DNA of 38,701 nucleotides from an uncultured Brachyspira sp. (GTDB lineage: Bacteria; Spirochaetota; Brachyspiria; Brachyspirales; Brachyspiraceae): positions 1 through 38,701 of the forward strand of contig CALXXQ010000060.1 of the NCBI GenBank assembly GCA_944392715.1, given 5' to 3'. Position 1 is the stretch's first letter, and each line of letters starts with the position of its first letter. The notes below the pieces were generated by a model, which ran no database searches, had not been told where the DNA came from, and worked only from the letters and a program-made list of their open reading frames with translations. Positions 16,523 to 24,329 of this stretch are shown here, in pieces. Both the position numbers and the translations under genes were made by a program.

Positions 16523-16550
16523 AGTATACATATAAATATTTTTATATCAA
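16523..16550 (-). promoter_or_regulatory. Promoter upstream of cobalamin riboswitch copy 2
   Basis: TTGATA (16550-16545) and TATACT (16528-16523) on the - strand, 16-bp spacer, about 30 bp before the aptamer. The same layout is seen at copy 1. Confidence 0.65.
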
Positions 16551-16617
16551 TATATTTTATGAAAAATATATTAAATTATATAAAAACTTATTTAAAAAAA
16601 TTATATTATATTATTAA

Positions 16618-16646
16618 TTGACATTATTACTTCATCATTGTATAAT
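16618..16646 (+). promoter_or_regulatory. Consensus promoter of the ABC importer operon
   Basis: TTGACA (16618-16623), 17-bp spacer, TATAAT (16641-16646): a perfect sigma-70 consensus, about 50 bp before the start codon at 16699. Confidence 0.85.
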
Positions 16647-16698
16647 TACTATATGTAGTTTTAATAAATTTTATTTACTATGATTAGGAGTTTATTCT

Positions 16699-17673
16699 AT
16701 GAAATATTTATATTCATTATTTATCATAATGTCAATTATGGTTATATCTTGTTCATCAGGTAAATCATCATCTTCTTCAAATGCAGCAGGAGATAAGGTA
16801 TTTAAAATAGGAATATTACAATTAATAGAGCATGATGCTTTAGATGCTTCTTATAGAGGTTTTGTTGATGGACTTAAAGAGGCTGGTTATGAAGATGGTA
16901 AAAATATTATTATAGATTATCAAAATGCTCAGGGCGAACAGGCAAACTGTGTAACTATAGGACAAAAGTTCGTTAATGATAAAAGTGATTTGATTTTGGC
17001 AATAGCAACACCTGCAGCACAGGCAGTTGCAAATATGACAAAAGATATACCTATACTTGTTACAGCAGTTACAGATCCAGCAGCAGCCAAACTTGTTGCT
17101 GATAATAATGCACCTGGAGGAAATGTGTCAGGAACTTCTGATTTAACTCCTGTAGAAGCACAGATAGAATTATTAAGTAAAATCACTCCTAATTTAAAAA
17201 CTGTAGGACTTTTATATTGTTCAAGCGAACAGAACTCAGTATTTCAAATGGATATAGCAAAAAAGAAATTAGATTCTATGGGAATAAAATATATAGATGC
17301 TACAGTAACATCTGCTAATGAAATACAGCAGGTTGTTCAAAGCTTGGTTGGAAAAGTACAAGCTATTTATACGCCTACTGATAATATGATTGCAGCTGGT
17401 ATGGCTACAGTAGCTTTAGTTGCTGAACCTGCTAAACTTCCTGTAGTTTGCGGTGAGGGCGGTATGACTATGCTTGGCGGTACTGCTACTTATGCTATAA
17501 GCTATTATGAACTTGGTAAATTAACAGCTACTCAGGCAGTTTCTATATTAAAAGGGGAGAAACAGCCTGCAGCTATGCCTATAGAAACTTTAAAAACTTT
17601 TGATTTAGTTGTAAATACTAATATGGTCAATAGTATTGGAATAACTATACCAGAATCATTATATAATAAGTAA
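16699..17673 (+). CDS. ABC transporter substrate-binding lipoprotein (TrpX-like, PF04392 type)
   Basis: A 324-residue lipoprotein (signal YLYSLFIIMSIMVISC) with the periplasmic-binding fold of the ABC_sub_bind family: FKIGILQLIEHDALDASYRG at the start of lobe 1, DLILAIATPAAQAVAN, ILVTAVTDPAAAKLV, and the hinge/lobe 2 segments LKTVGLLYCSSEQNS and YTPTDNMIAAGMATVAL. Members include the tryptophan-binding TrpX of streptococci; the ligand here cannot be read directly. It is followed by a permease (75-bp gap) and an ATPase. It lies divergently from the riboswitch-lipoprotein operon but has no riboswitch itself. Confidence 0.88.
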   Translation: MKYLYSLFIIMSIMVISCSSGKSSSSSNAAGDKVFKIGILQLIEHDALDASYRGFVDGLKEAGYEDGKNIIIDYQNAQGEQANCVTIGQKFVNDKSDLILAIATPAAQAVANMTKDIPILVTAVTDPAAAKLVADNNAPGGNVSGTSDLTPVEAQIELLSKITPNLKTVGLLYCSSEQNSVFQMDIAKKKLDSMGIKYIDATVTSANEIQQVVQSLVGKVQAIYTPTDNMIAAGMATVALVAEPAKLPVVCGEGGMTMLGGTATYAISYYELGKLTATQAVSILKGEKQPAAMPIETLKTFDLVVNTNMVNSIGITIPESLYNK

Positions 17674-17748
17674 TAATTATTATAAATTGACTTTTAAACT
17701 ATAAATTGATAATTAATATCATAAAAAATAATAGTGTAAGGATTCATA

Positions 17749-18657
17749 ATGTTTCAAGGAATTTTTCTAGCTATAGAAGGCGCTGCATCACAGGGTATTA
17801 TTTGGGGTATAATGACTCTTGGTGTTTATATTACATTTAAGGTTTTGGATTTCCCTGATTTAACAGTTGATGGAAGTTTTGCTTTAGGCGGCGCAGTAAG
17901 TGCAATTCTCATATCAAATGGTATGAACCCTTTTTTCACTTTATTTTTTGCATTTTTGGCTGGTTCTTTAGCTGGATTTGCAACAGGATTTTTAAATACT
18001 AAACTTCAAATACCTGGAATATTAGCAGGAATACTTACAATGATAGCTTTATATTCTATCAATATTAGAGTTATGGGAAATAGACCTAATATACCTCTTT
18101 TAGGAATGGATACTTCTTTAACTATAATTCAAAATATGCTTTCATTGAGTAAGGTATTATCTGATTTACTTGTAGGACTTATATTTTCTGTGATTATTAT
18201 ACTTATGATGTATTGGTTTTTTGGTACAGAAATGGGATGTGCTATAAGAGCTACTGGTAATAATGAGAAAATGATAAGGGCATTAGGTGTTGATACTAAT
18301 GTTATGAAAATAATAGGACTTATGATATCAAATGCATTGGTTGCTTTATCTGGTGCTTTGGTTACTCAGAGTCAGGGTTATGCTGATGTAGGTATGGGAA
18401 CAGGTACTATAGTTATAGGACTTGCCTCTGTTATAATAGGGGAGGTTGTATTCGGAAATAGATTTTCATTTTGGTACAAGCTTGCTTCTGTTGTAATGGG
18501 GTCTATTATATACAGAATAATAATAGCTATAGTTCTTCAATTGGGATTAAAGGCTACAGATTTAAAACTTCTCACAGCTATAATAGTTGCTATTGCTCTT
18601 TCAGTGCCTGTACTTAATAAAAAAGTTACAAGAGTAGTAGGCGGAAAAAGAAAATAA
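17749..18657 (+). CDS. ABC transporter permease (TrpY/branched-chain amino acid type)
   Basis: A 302-residue membrane protein with about eight hydrophobic segments, of the LivH-like permease family (BPD_transp_2). Marks include VLDFPDLTVDGSFALGGAVS, FATGFLNTKLQIPGILAGIL, and the cytoplasmic coupling loop GCAIRATGNNEKMIRALGVD that contacts the ATPase. It forms the channel for the preceding substrate-binding lipoprotein. Three bases separate its stop from the frame of the ATPase gene. Confidence 0.88.
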   Translation: MFQGIFLAIEGAASQGIIWGIMTLGVYITFKVLDFPDLTVDGSFALGGAVSAILISNGMNPFFTLFFAFLAGSLAGFATGFLNTKLQIPGILAGILTMIALYSINIRVMGNRPNIPLLGMDTSLTIIQNMLSLSKVLSDLLVGLIFSVIIILMMYWFFGTEMGCAIRATGNNEKMIRALGVDTNVMKIIGLMISNALVALSGALVTQSQGYADVGMGTGTIVIGLASVIIGEVVFGNRFSFWYKLASVVMGSIIYRIIIAIVLQLGLKATDLKLLTAIIVAIALSVPVLNKKVTRVVGGKRK

Positions 18658-18672
18658 TATTTGGGGGAGTTT

Positions 18673-19461
18673 ATGTTAGAATTAAAAGAAGTTTATAAAA
18701 CATTCAATAGAGGCACTATAACAGAAAAAAAAGCTATTAAAGGTGTTAATCTTAAACTAAATGACGGAGATTTTGTAACCGTTATAGGCGGAAACGGAGC
18801 TGGTAAATCTACTCTTCTTAATTTGATTGCGGGAGTTTATGAGGTAGATTATGGCACTATATCAGTTGATGGAGTAGATATTACAGATAAAAAAGAATAT
18901 GCAAGGGCAGGTCTTTTTGGAAGAGTTTTCCAAGACCCTATGGTTGGTACTGCATCAAATATGGGTATAGAAGAAAATCTTGCACTTGCCAAAAGAAAAG
19001 GTAAAAGAAGAACTTTAAGATGGGGTATAACTAAAGCAGAAAGAGAGGAGTATGTTGAAAAATTAAAGAGACTTGATTTAGGACTTGAAACAAGACTCCA
19101 GTCAAAAGTGGGGCTTTTATCAGGAGGACAGAGACAGGCCTTAACTCTTCTTATGGCTACTTTAAAAAAACCAAGACTTTTATTATTAGATGAGCATACG
19201 GCGGCATTAGACCCAAAAACAGCTAAAAAAGTATTAGAGCTTACAGAGGAAATAATTAGAGAAGATAAGCTTACTGCTTTTATGGTTACGCATAATATTA
19301 AAGATGCTATTCATTATGGAAACAGACTTATAATGATGAATGACGGAAATATTATATATGATGTTTCTGGTGAAGAAAAAAAATCTTTAGATATAGCTGA
19401 CTTACTCAAGAAATTTGAAACTGCTGACGGTTCTTTAAGCGATAAACTTTTATTATCATAA
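18673..19461 (+). CDS. ABC transporter ATP-binding protein (TrpZ-like)
   Basis: A 262-residue ATPase that powers the importer. Walker A GGNGAGKSTLLN (about 38-49), Q-loop VFQDPMVG, signature LLSGGQRQALTLLM, Walker B PRLLLLDEHTAAL, and H-loop FMVTHN are all present. The Walker B aspartate is followed by EHTAALDP rather than EPTSALDP, as is usual in this subfamily. The start at 18673 (ATG) is favoured by GGGGGAG just upstream; a TTG at 18661 is also in frame. Confidence 0.92.
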   Translation: MLELKEVYKTFNRGTITEKKAIKGVNLKLNDGDFVTVIGGNGAGKSTLLNLIAGVYEVDYGTISVDGVDITDKKEYARAGLFGRVFQDPMVGTASNMGIEENLALAKRKGKRRTLRWGITKAEREEYVEKLKRLDLGLETRLQSKVGLLSGGQRQALTLLMATLKKPRLLLLDEHTAALDPKTAKKVLELTEEIIREDKLTAFMVTHNIKDAIHYGNRLIMMNDGNIIYDVSGEEKKSLDIADLLKKFETADGSLSDKLLLS

Positions 19462-19482
19462 TTAAATTAAAATATAAAAAAT

Positions 19483-19517
19483 AACTTCTAACTTCATATA
19501 TTTGTTAGGAGTTTTTT
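19483..19517 (+). terminator. Terminator of the ABC importer operon
   Basis: AACTTCTAAC (19483-19492) pairs with GTTAGGAGTT (19504-19513) with one G-T pair, followed by a run of T. Confidence 0.85.
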
Positions 19518-19520
19518 ATA

Positions 19521-19867
19521 TATACCTAAACAAATATACTTTGTCAATTTTAATATTTTTTCATATGTATTATCAACTTTTTTGCCGCACACGCTCTGCG
19601 GGCTTTGCCAAAGTTTTTATCCCTCAGATACGCTATGCGAAAAACGCAATTTCTAGAACTTTATATAAAAAAATATATCTGTTAAATATGGGATATAACC
19701 TAAATTAATACTAAAAATGCAGTTCTTTTGTTTCTCGCCGAAAGCCCAATACCGAAAGGTACCTACTCGGTAAAAGAACTGGGGGGGTGGCACGACTGTG
19801 TGCCTCGCAGGGCTAGTCCCCACAAATAATAGAATAATTTTTGACAAAATATATTTGTTTAGGTATA
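19521..19867. mobile_element. MITE-like element with 27-bp terminal inverted repeats and a structured GC-rich core
   Basis: A 27-base sequence starting TATACCTAAACAAATATA (19521-19547) recurs as its reverse complement at 19841-19867 with one mismatch. The 347-bp element lies between the ABC-operon terminator and the phoU stop, 9 bases from the latter. The core is much richer in GC than its surroundings and has nested hairpins: CCGCA/TGCGG (19585-19601), CAGTTCTTTT/AAAAGAACTG (19720-19729 with 19772-19781) enclosing a TACC-GAAA-GGTA tetraloop hairpin (19750-19761), and GGCAC/GTGCC (19789-19804). Short open frames on both strands look non-coding. No transposase is present. A clear target duplication was not found, though TA steps flank both ends. 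Confidence 0.72.
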
Positions 19868-19875
19868 AACAATTA

Positions 19876-20517
19876 TTATTTAAATCTTTCGCCTGTGCTG
19901 TAATAGTAAACCCATTTAGCTATATTTTCAGCATGATCTCCCATTTTTTCAAAATATTTAGCTATCATCATTAAATATATAGCCTGATCAGCATTTTCAG
20001 CACCGCTTTTAATAAGATCAACCATAGAATCACGCATTTTATAGAATAGCTTGTCAACATCATCATCTTTTGCTATAACATTTCTTGAAAGTTCAGGATT
20101 TTTTTCTTTGAAAGCATTTAGACAATTAGTTATCATATATTCTATTATGTTTGATATTTCTATTATAATATCAATGTTCTTTTTATATATATTTCCTTCT
20201 AATAAGAATCTAAGCAAGTCGCATATATCCTTAGCCTGATCTCCGATTCTCTCTAAATCTGTAGCTATCTTTAATGCTGATGATACTATTCTTAAATCTG
20301 TAGCAACAGGGTGTTCTAATAAAAGCATTTTTAAAGATGAGCTTTCTATTTTATATGATATTCTATTTATGTTTCTGTCATTTTCTATTACTTGATTTGC
20401 AAGTTCAATATCTCCATTAGTTAATGCTTTGGTAGAATTTCTTAAAGCCTCTAATATCATGTCGCCTGCTTCAGTAACATGTTCTATCAATTTATTTAAT
20501 TCTTCAAATTTTTTCAT
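19876..20517 (-). CDS. phoU: Phosphate-uptake regulator PhoU
   Basis: A 213-residue helical protein made of two PhoU three-helix repeats; it damps phosphate uptake by the Pst transporter and links it to signalling. Metal-site acidic motifs of the family can be seen: ATDLERIGDQAKDICDLL in the first repeat and YFEKMGDHAENIAKWVYY in the second. Typical length is 215-240. GGAGATAAAA precedes the start. It is the last gene of the - strand pst operon, and the inverted-repeat element starts right after its stop. Confidence 0.93.
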   Translation of the reverse strand: MKKFEELNKLIEHVTEAGDMILEALRNSTKALTNGDIELANQVIENDRNINRISYKIESSSLKMLLLEHPVATDLRIVSSALKIATDLERIGDQAKDICDLLRFLLEGNIYKKNIDIIIEISNIIEYMITNCLNAFKEKNPELSRNVIAKDDDVDKLFYKMRDSMVDLIKSGAENADQAIYLMMIAKYFEKMGDHAENIAKWVYYYSTGERFK

Positions 20518-20599
20518 TTTTATCTCCGTTTCTTATTTTGTTATGCTTTACAAATTTATAAATAAAAGTTTATATTCATCAATAATAATAAATTATTAA

Positions 20600-21397
20600 T
20601 TAACCGAATCTTCCTGTAATATATTTTTCAGTTCTTTCATCTTTAGGTTTTGAGAATATCTCTTCTGTATCTGCGTACTCTACAATTTCACCGAATAGGA
20701 AGAAAGCAGTTTTATCAGATACTCTCATAGCCTGCTGCATATTATGAGTTACTATCACTATAGTATATTCATTTTTTAACTCATTTATAAGATCTTCTAT
20801 TTTTCCTGTACTTATAGGGTCTAATGCACTTGTAGGCTCGTCCATAAGAAGTATTTTAGGATTAACGGATAAAGCTCTTGCAATACATAATCTTTGATGC
20901 TGTCCTCCTGAAAGTCCTAAAGCATTTTTATTTAATCTGTCTTTTATATCGTCCCAAATAGCTGCTTTAGTTAAACTGTATTCAACTATTTCATCTAATT
21001 GAGATTTCTTTTTTATGCCGAATGTCCTTGGTCCATAAGCTATATTATCATAAACACTCATAGCAAAAAGATTTGATTTCTGAAATACCATTCCAACATT
21101 TTTTCTTAAGTATGATACATTTATATGTTTATTGTATATGTCAACTCCTGCTATTTCTATGTTTCCTTCAATTCTGCATTTTGGTACGAGATCATTCATT
21201 CTATTGAAAGTTTTTAATAGTGTAGATTTACCGCAGCCTGAAGGTCCTATAAAAGCTGTTACGCTGTTTTTATCTATATCTATATTGATTTTTTTCAAAG
21301 CCTGAAAAGATTCATAATATAAATCTAAATCTTTAACCTTAATAATTTTATCCGTATCAAAATCAAAGTTTAATTCATTATTTATTTCATTATTCAT
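20600..21397 (-). CDS. pstB: Phosphate ABC transporter ATPase PstB
   Basis: A 265-residue ATPase of the high-affinity phosphate importer. Walker A is [20 protein letters not shown], followed by the PstB-typical [20 protein letters not shown]. The signature is [17 protein letters not shown], Walker [16 protein letters not shown], and the switch [16 protein letters not shown]. It ends with the usual [10 protein letters not shown]. The gene lies 28 bp after the fused permease. Confidence 0.96.
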   Translation of the reverse strand: MNNEINNELNFDFDTDKIIKVKDLDLYYESFQALKKINIDIDKNSVTAFIGPSGCGKSTLLKTFNRMNDLVPKCRIEGNIEIAGVDIYNKHINVSYLRKNVGMVFQKSNLFAMSVYDNIAYGPRTFGIKKKSQLDEIVEYSLTKAAIWDDIKDRLNKNALGLSGGQHQRLCIARALSVNPKILLMDEPTSALDPISTGKIEDLINELKNEYTIVIVTHNMQQAMRVSDKTAFFLFGEIVEYADTEEIFSKPKDERTEKYITGRFG

Positions 21398-21425
21398 TTT
21401 TTATCCTTTTTATATAGTCTTAAAA

Positions 21426-23216
21426 TTAATAATCCTTTTTTAACTTTTTATTGACAAAGAATAATAAAGCATTAAGAACTATAATCATAATAAGTAATAT
21501 GCTAGCTGTGGCGAAAGTTTGATTGATATATAAACCCTCGCTTGAGAACATCCACATCATAACTGAAAATGTACTTCCTGAACTCAAATATCCCTTAGGC
21601 ATATATCGTACTGCACCGGCTGTATATATCAAAGCGGCACTTTCTCCAACTATCCTTCCTATGCTTAAAATAACTGAAGTCATAATCCCTGAAAATCCGC
21701 AAGGAAGAACTATTTGAAATATAGTCCTCACTTTAGATGCTCCAAGTGCCAAACTTCCTTCTCTCAAACTTGCAGGAATTGACATCAATGTTTCTTCTGT
21801 CTGCCTTATTATAGAAGGAAGTATTATTAAAACCAATGTCAAAGAACCTGCTAATATACTTCTTCCTATACCTAAAAGATTAGCAAATACAAGCATACCA
21901 AAGAGACCAAACACTATTGATGGAATTCCTGATAAGCTGTCGGTAAATATTCTTATTAAAGATATTAATTTACTTTTTGCTTTTGAATATTCAGTCAAAT
22001 AAATAGCGGCAAATACTCCTAATGGAATGGCTATTATTAATGACATAAAAAGCATCATAGAAGTAGAAACTATTGCAGGAAGAAGCGTCATCTGTGAATT
22101 GTTACTCTTTCCAAATAATAGATTGAATGTTATATGAGGAAGTCCTCTTACAAGTATAAATACTACTATAAATATTAAAAATAAAGTTGATACGGCAGCT
22201 GCAAATATTGAAATGTATTTTAATATATCAGCCTTTATTGTCTGCATTTTCATTTCACAATTTTTAAAAGAAAAGTTATTAATATCAGTTTTTAATTCTT
22301 TATTCTTTTTAAAAAGGCTAGTGAATGAAAATGAAAAATATGAATTATTTCTTTTCAAAAGAGATAGTATTATATTTATTATAAGTATAAATAAAAGCAG
22401 AACAAAAGCTGTTCCAATCAATGCGGATCTATGTATACCTGTAGCATATCCCATTTCTAAAGCTATATTAATAGTCATAGTTCTGAAATAAGAGAATAAA
22501 TCTTTAGGTATAAAAGGAGCATTTCCTGCGACCATCATAACAGCCATAGTTTCTCCTATAGCTCTTCCCATACCTAGAACTATAGCTGAAAATATACCAG
22601 ACTTGGCAGCTTTTACTATAACACCAAAAACAGCTTGAGAATGCGTATTTCCTAAAGCTCTTGCACCGTCATAGTAATATTTATAGACTGCTTCTAAATT
22701 GTATTTTGTAATAGATGTTATTGTAGGAAGTATCATCACTGCAAGTATTATAGAACTAGCTAATACTCCTTCACCTACATCGTTTGGAGAAATATTTTTT
22801 AGAAATGGTACTAATACAGACATTCCAAAAAAACCGTAAACTATTGAAGGAATTCCTGCAAGCAAATCTATTACCTGAGATAATATCACTTTTAATCTAT
22901 TTGGTGCAAACATAGATATATAAACTGCTGTAAAGAAACCGAATCCTCCGCCTAATAGGGTAGATAGAATAGTTATATATACAGAGCCTACTATCATTGG
23001 AAATATACCAAAATGTTTTGCTGAAGGCGACCAATCCATTCCGAAAACGAATTTTAAAAATCCTGTTTCTTTGAATATTGGAAGGCTATAGATAAATATA
23101 AAAATACATATTGAAAATACAACTATAACTGAAAATATAGAACATATAAAAAATACATATTTCATAATATTATCTATTATTTCATTTCGTATATGTTTAT
23201 TAATATTGTTATTCAA
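21426..23216 (-). CDS. Fused phosphate permease PstC-PstA
   Basis: A single 596-residue protein with two complete permease domains. Residues about 1-290 are PstC-like: GFGFFTAVYISMFAP, GIPSIVYGFFGM, and the ATPase-contact loop GARALGNTHSQAVFGVI with GRAIGETMAVMMVAGNAP. Residues about 330-596 are PstA-like: PLGVFAAIYLTEYS, GIPSIVFGLFGM, LALGASKVRTIFQIVLP, and GRIVGESAALIYTAGA. A charged cytoplasmic linker near 290-325 joins them. In most bacteria these are two genes. No stop or frameshift is visible at the junction, so the fusion looks real. Confidence 0.93.
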   Translation of the reverse strand: MNNNINKHIRNEIIDNIMKYVFFICSIFSVIVVFSICIFIFIYSLPIFKETGFLKFVFGMDWSPSAKHFGIFPMIVGSVYITILSTLLGGGFGFFTAVYISMFAPNRLKVILSQVIDLLAGIPSIVYGFFGMSVLVPFLKNISPNDVGEGVLASSIILAVMILPTITSITKYNLEAVYKYYYDGARALGNTHSQAVFGVIVKAAKSGIFSAIVLGMGRAIGETMAVMMVAGNAPFIPKDLFSYFRTMTINIALEMGYATGIHRSALIGTAFVLLLFILIINIILSLLKRNNSYFSFSFTSLFKKNKELKTDINNFSFKNCEMKMQTIKADILKYISIFAAAVSTLFLIFIVVFILVRGLPHITFNLLFGKSNNSQMTLLPAIVSTSMMLFMSLIIAIPLGVFAAIYLTEYSKAKSKLISLIRIFTDSLSGIPSIVFGLFGMLVFANLLGIGRSILAGSLTLVLIILPSIIRQTEETLMSIPASLREGSLALGASKVRTIFQIVLPCGFSGIMTSVILSIGRIVGESAALIYTAGAVRYMPKGYLSSGSTFSVMMWMFSSEGLYINQTFATASILLIMIIVLNALLFFVNKKLKKDY

Positions 23217-23285
23217 AATTATATCCTAATTATTGATTTTTTGTTTTGTGTTGTTTGTTTTGTTGCAGCTGATAGAAAATAAAAA

Positions 23286-23318
23286 AAGCCGATATACAAA
23301 ATCATTGTACATCGACTT
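23286..23318 (-). terminator. Terminator or attenuator between pstS and pstCA
   Basis: On the - strand AAGTCGATGTACAA pairs with TTGTATATCGGCTT (14 bp with two G-T pairs, 5-base loop), followed by seven T. It falls right after the pstS stop and before the permease, so it can make pstS more abundant than the rest of the operon. Confidence 0.88.
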
Positions 23319-23331
23319 ATTAATTTTCTAA

Positions 23332-24138
23332 TTAGCTAGCTACATAGCCATTTTCATTTATAACCGTTTTCCCTGCTTCACTATTAATGAAGTTTAAGAA
23401 AGCCTTAGTCCCTTCATCAAGTTCAATTCCTTTTTTTGTGAATATATAAAAAGGACGATAAAGTTTGTAGGTATCATTTTGTATATTTTCTACTGAAGCA
23501 GATACATATTCATTTTGTCCTTTTGCTTTATAAGCTAAAGGCTTTATTGTATCATCAATAGAACCCAAAGAAATATAACCTATTTTTGAAGCATCGCTCA
23601 TAACTGAAGTTTTTACCTTTCCTGTTCCATCCAATATTTCAACAGTAGAAGGTAATGGATTTTCTTTTCCTATAGAAGTTAAATCAGTAAATGCACTTCT
23701 AGTACCTGATCCGTCTTCTCTTGAAATAGATTTAGTTATATTGCCTATTGCAGTATTATTCATATAAAGATTGTATAATTCTTCTTCGCTTATCTGAGTG
23801 ATTTCAGCATCTTTGTTAGCGATTATTACTATACCATCTTGACATAATAAATAGCTGTCCAAACCAGTTAACTCATCTTCTTTCAAATTTCTTGAAGCCA
23901 TTCCTATATTGTTGTTGCCGTTTATAGTGTCTTGAACTCCAATAGTAGAATCTGATGTTTCTACTGTTACAGTGTAATCAGGATTAAGCTCTTCAAATTT
24001 TGCTGCCAATTTGAACATCAATGGAGAAACTGAAGAGGAACCTGTTATAACTATATCAGTAGCACTTGAAGCACCGCCTCCGCAGGAAATAAGTATTAAC
24101 ATACTTATAAGGCTTAAGAAAATCAAAATTTTTTTCAT
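23332..24138 (-). CDS. pstS: Phosphate-binding lipoprotein PstS
   Basis: A 268-residue lipoprotein (signal FLSLISMLILISC, lipobox LISC, then GGGASSA) of the PstS-type phosphate-binding family. Binding motifs are ITGSSSVSPLMFKLAAKFEE at the N-terminus, GSGTRSAFTDL (phosphate loop, about 144-154), and GMASRNLKEDE. It is the first gene of the - strand pst operon, followed by the terminator-like hairpin and the fused permease. Confidence 0.93.
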   Translation of the reverse strand: MKKILIFLSLISMLILISCGGGASSATDIVITGSSSVSPLMFKLAAKFEELNPDYTVTVETSDSTIGVQDTINGNNNIGMASRNLKEDELTGLDSYLLCQDGIVIIANKDAEITQISEEELYNLYMNNTAIGNITKSISREDGSGTRSAFTDLTSIGKENPLPSTVEILDGTGKVKTSVMSDASKIGYISLGSIDDTIKPLAYKAKGQNEYVSASVENIQNDTYKLYRPFYIFTKKGIELDEGTKAFLNFINSEAGKTVINENGYVAS

Positions 24139-24167
24139 AATATTGATTCACTCCGAAATAATTTTTT

Positions 24168-24221
24168 GTTAATCGTGAAAATTAACGTCAACCTTATATA
24201 CTAAAAAAAACATTATGTCAA
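24168..24221 (-). promoter_or_regulatory. pst operon promoter and leader inverted repeat
   Basis: TTGACA (24221-24216), a 17-bp spacer and TATAAG (24198-24193) on the - strand. Just downstream, GTTAAT (24186-24181) and ATTAAC (24173-24168) form a short inverted repeat that could be an operator or leader hairpin. No clear Pho box was identified. Confidence 0.72.
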
Positions 24222-24299
24222 TACAAAATTCGAAATTTAATTTGAATTTTTCAATTTTTTACAAAAACTATATCCAGATATGGCTTATTTAAATATAAA

Positions 24300-24324
24300 T
24301 TAACATAATATTAAGATATGTTAA
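24300..24324 (-). terminator. Weak hairpin after nrdA
   Basis: TTAACAT (24300-24306) and ATGTTAA (24318-24324) form a 7-bp stem with an AT loop immediately after the nrdA stop. The stem has little GC and no solid T-tract, so termination is only possible. Confidence 0.4.
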
Positions 24325-24329
24325 CTAAC

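Noticed and set aside
16699-19461. ABC importer as the inner-membrane B12 transporter
   Set aside because: The binding protein is of the TrpX/ABC_sub_bind type and the permease of the LivH type, not BtuF/BtuCD, and there is no riboswitch on this side.
19653-19847. 64-residue protein on the - strand within the inverted-repeat element
   Set aside because: It spans hairpins, lacks a ribosome binding site and has no recognisable domain; it is better explained as structured non-coding sequence.
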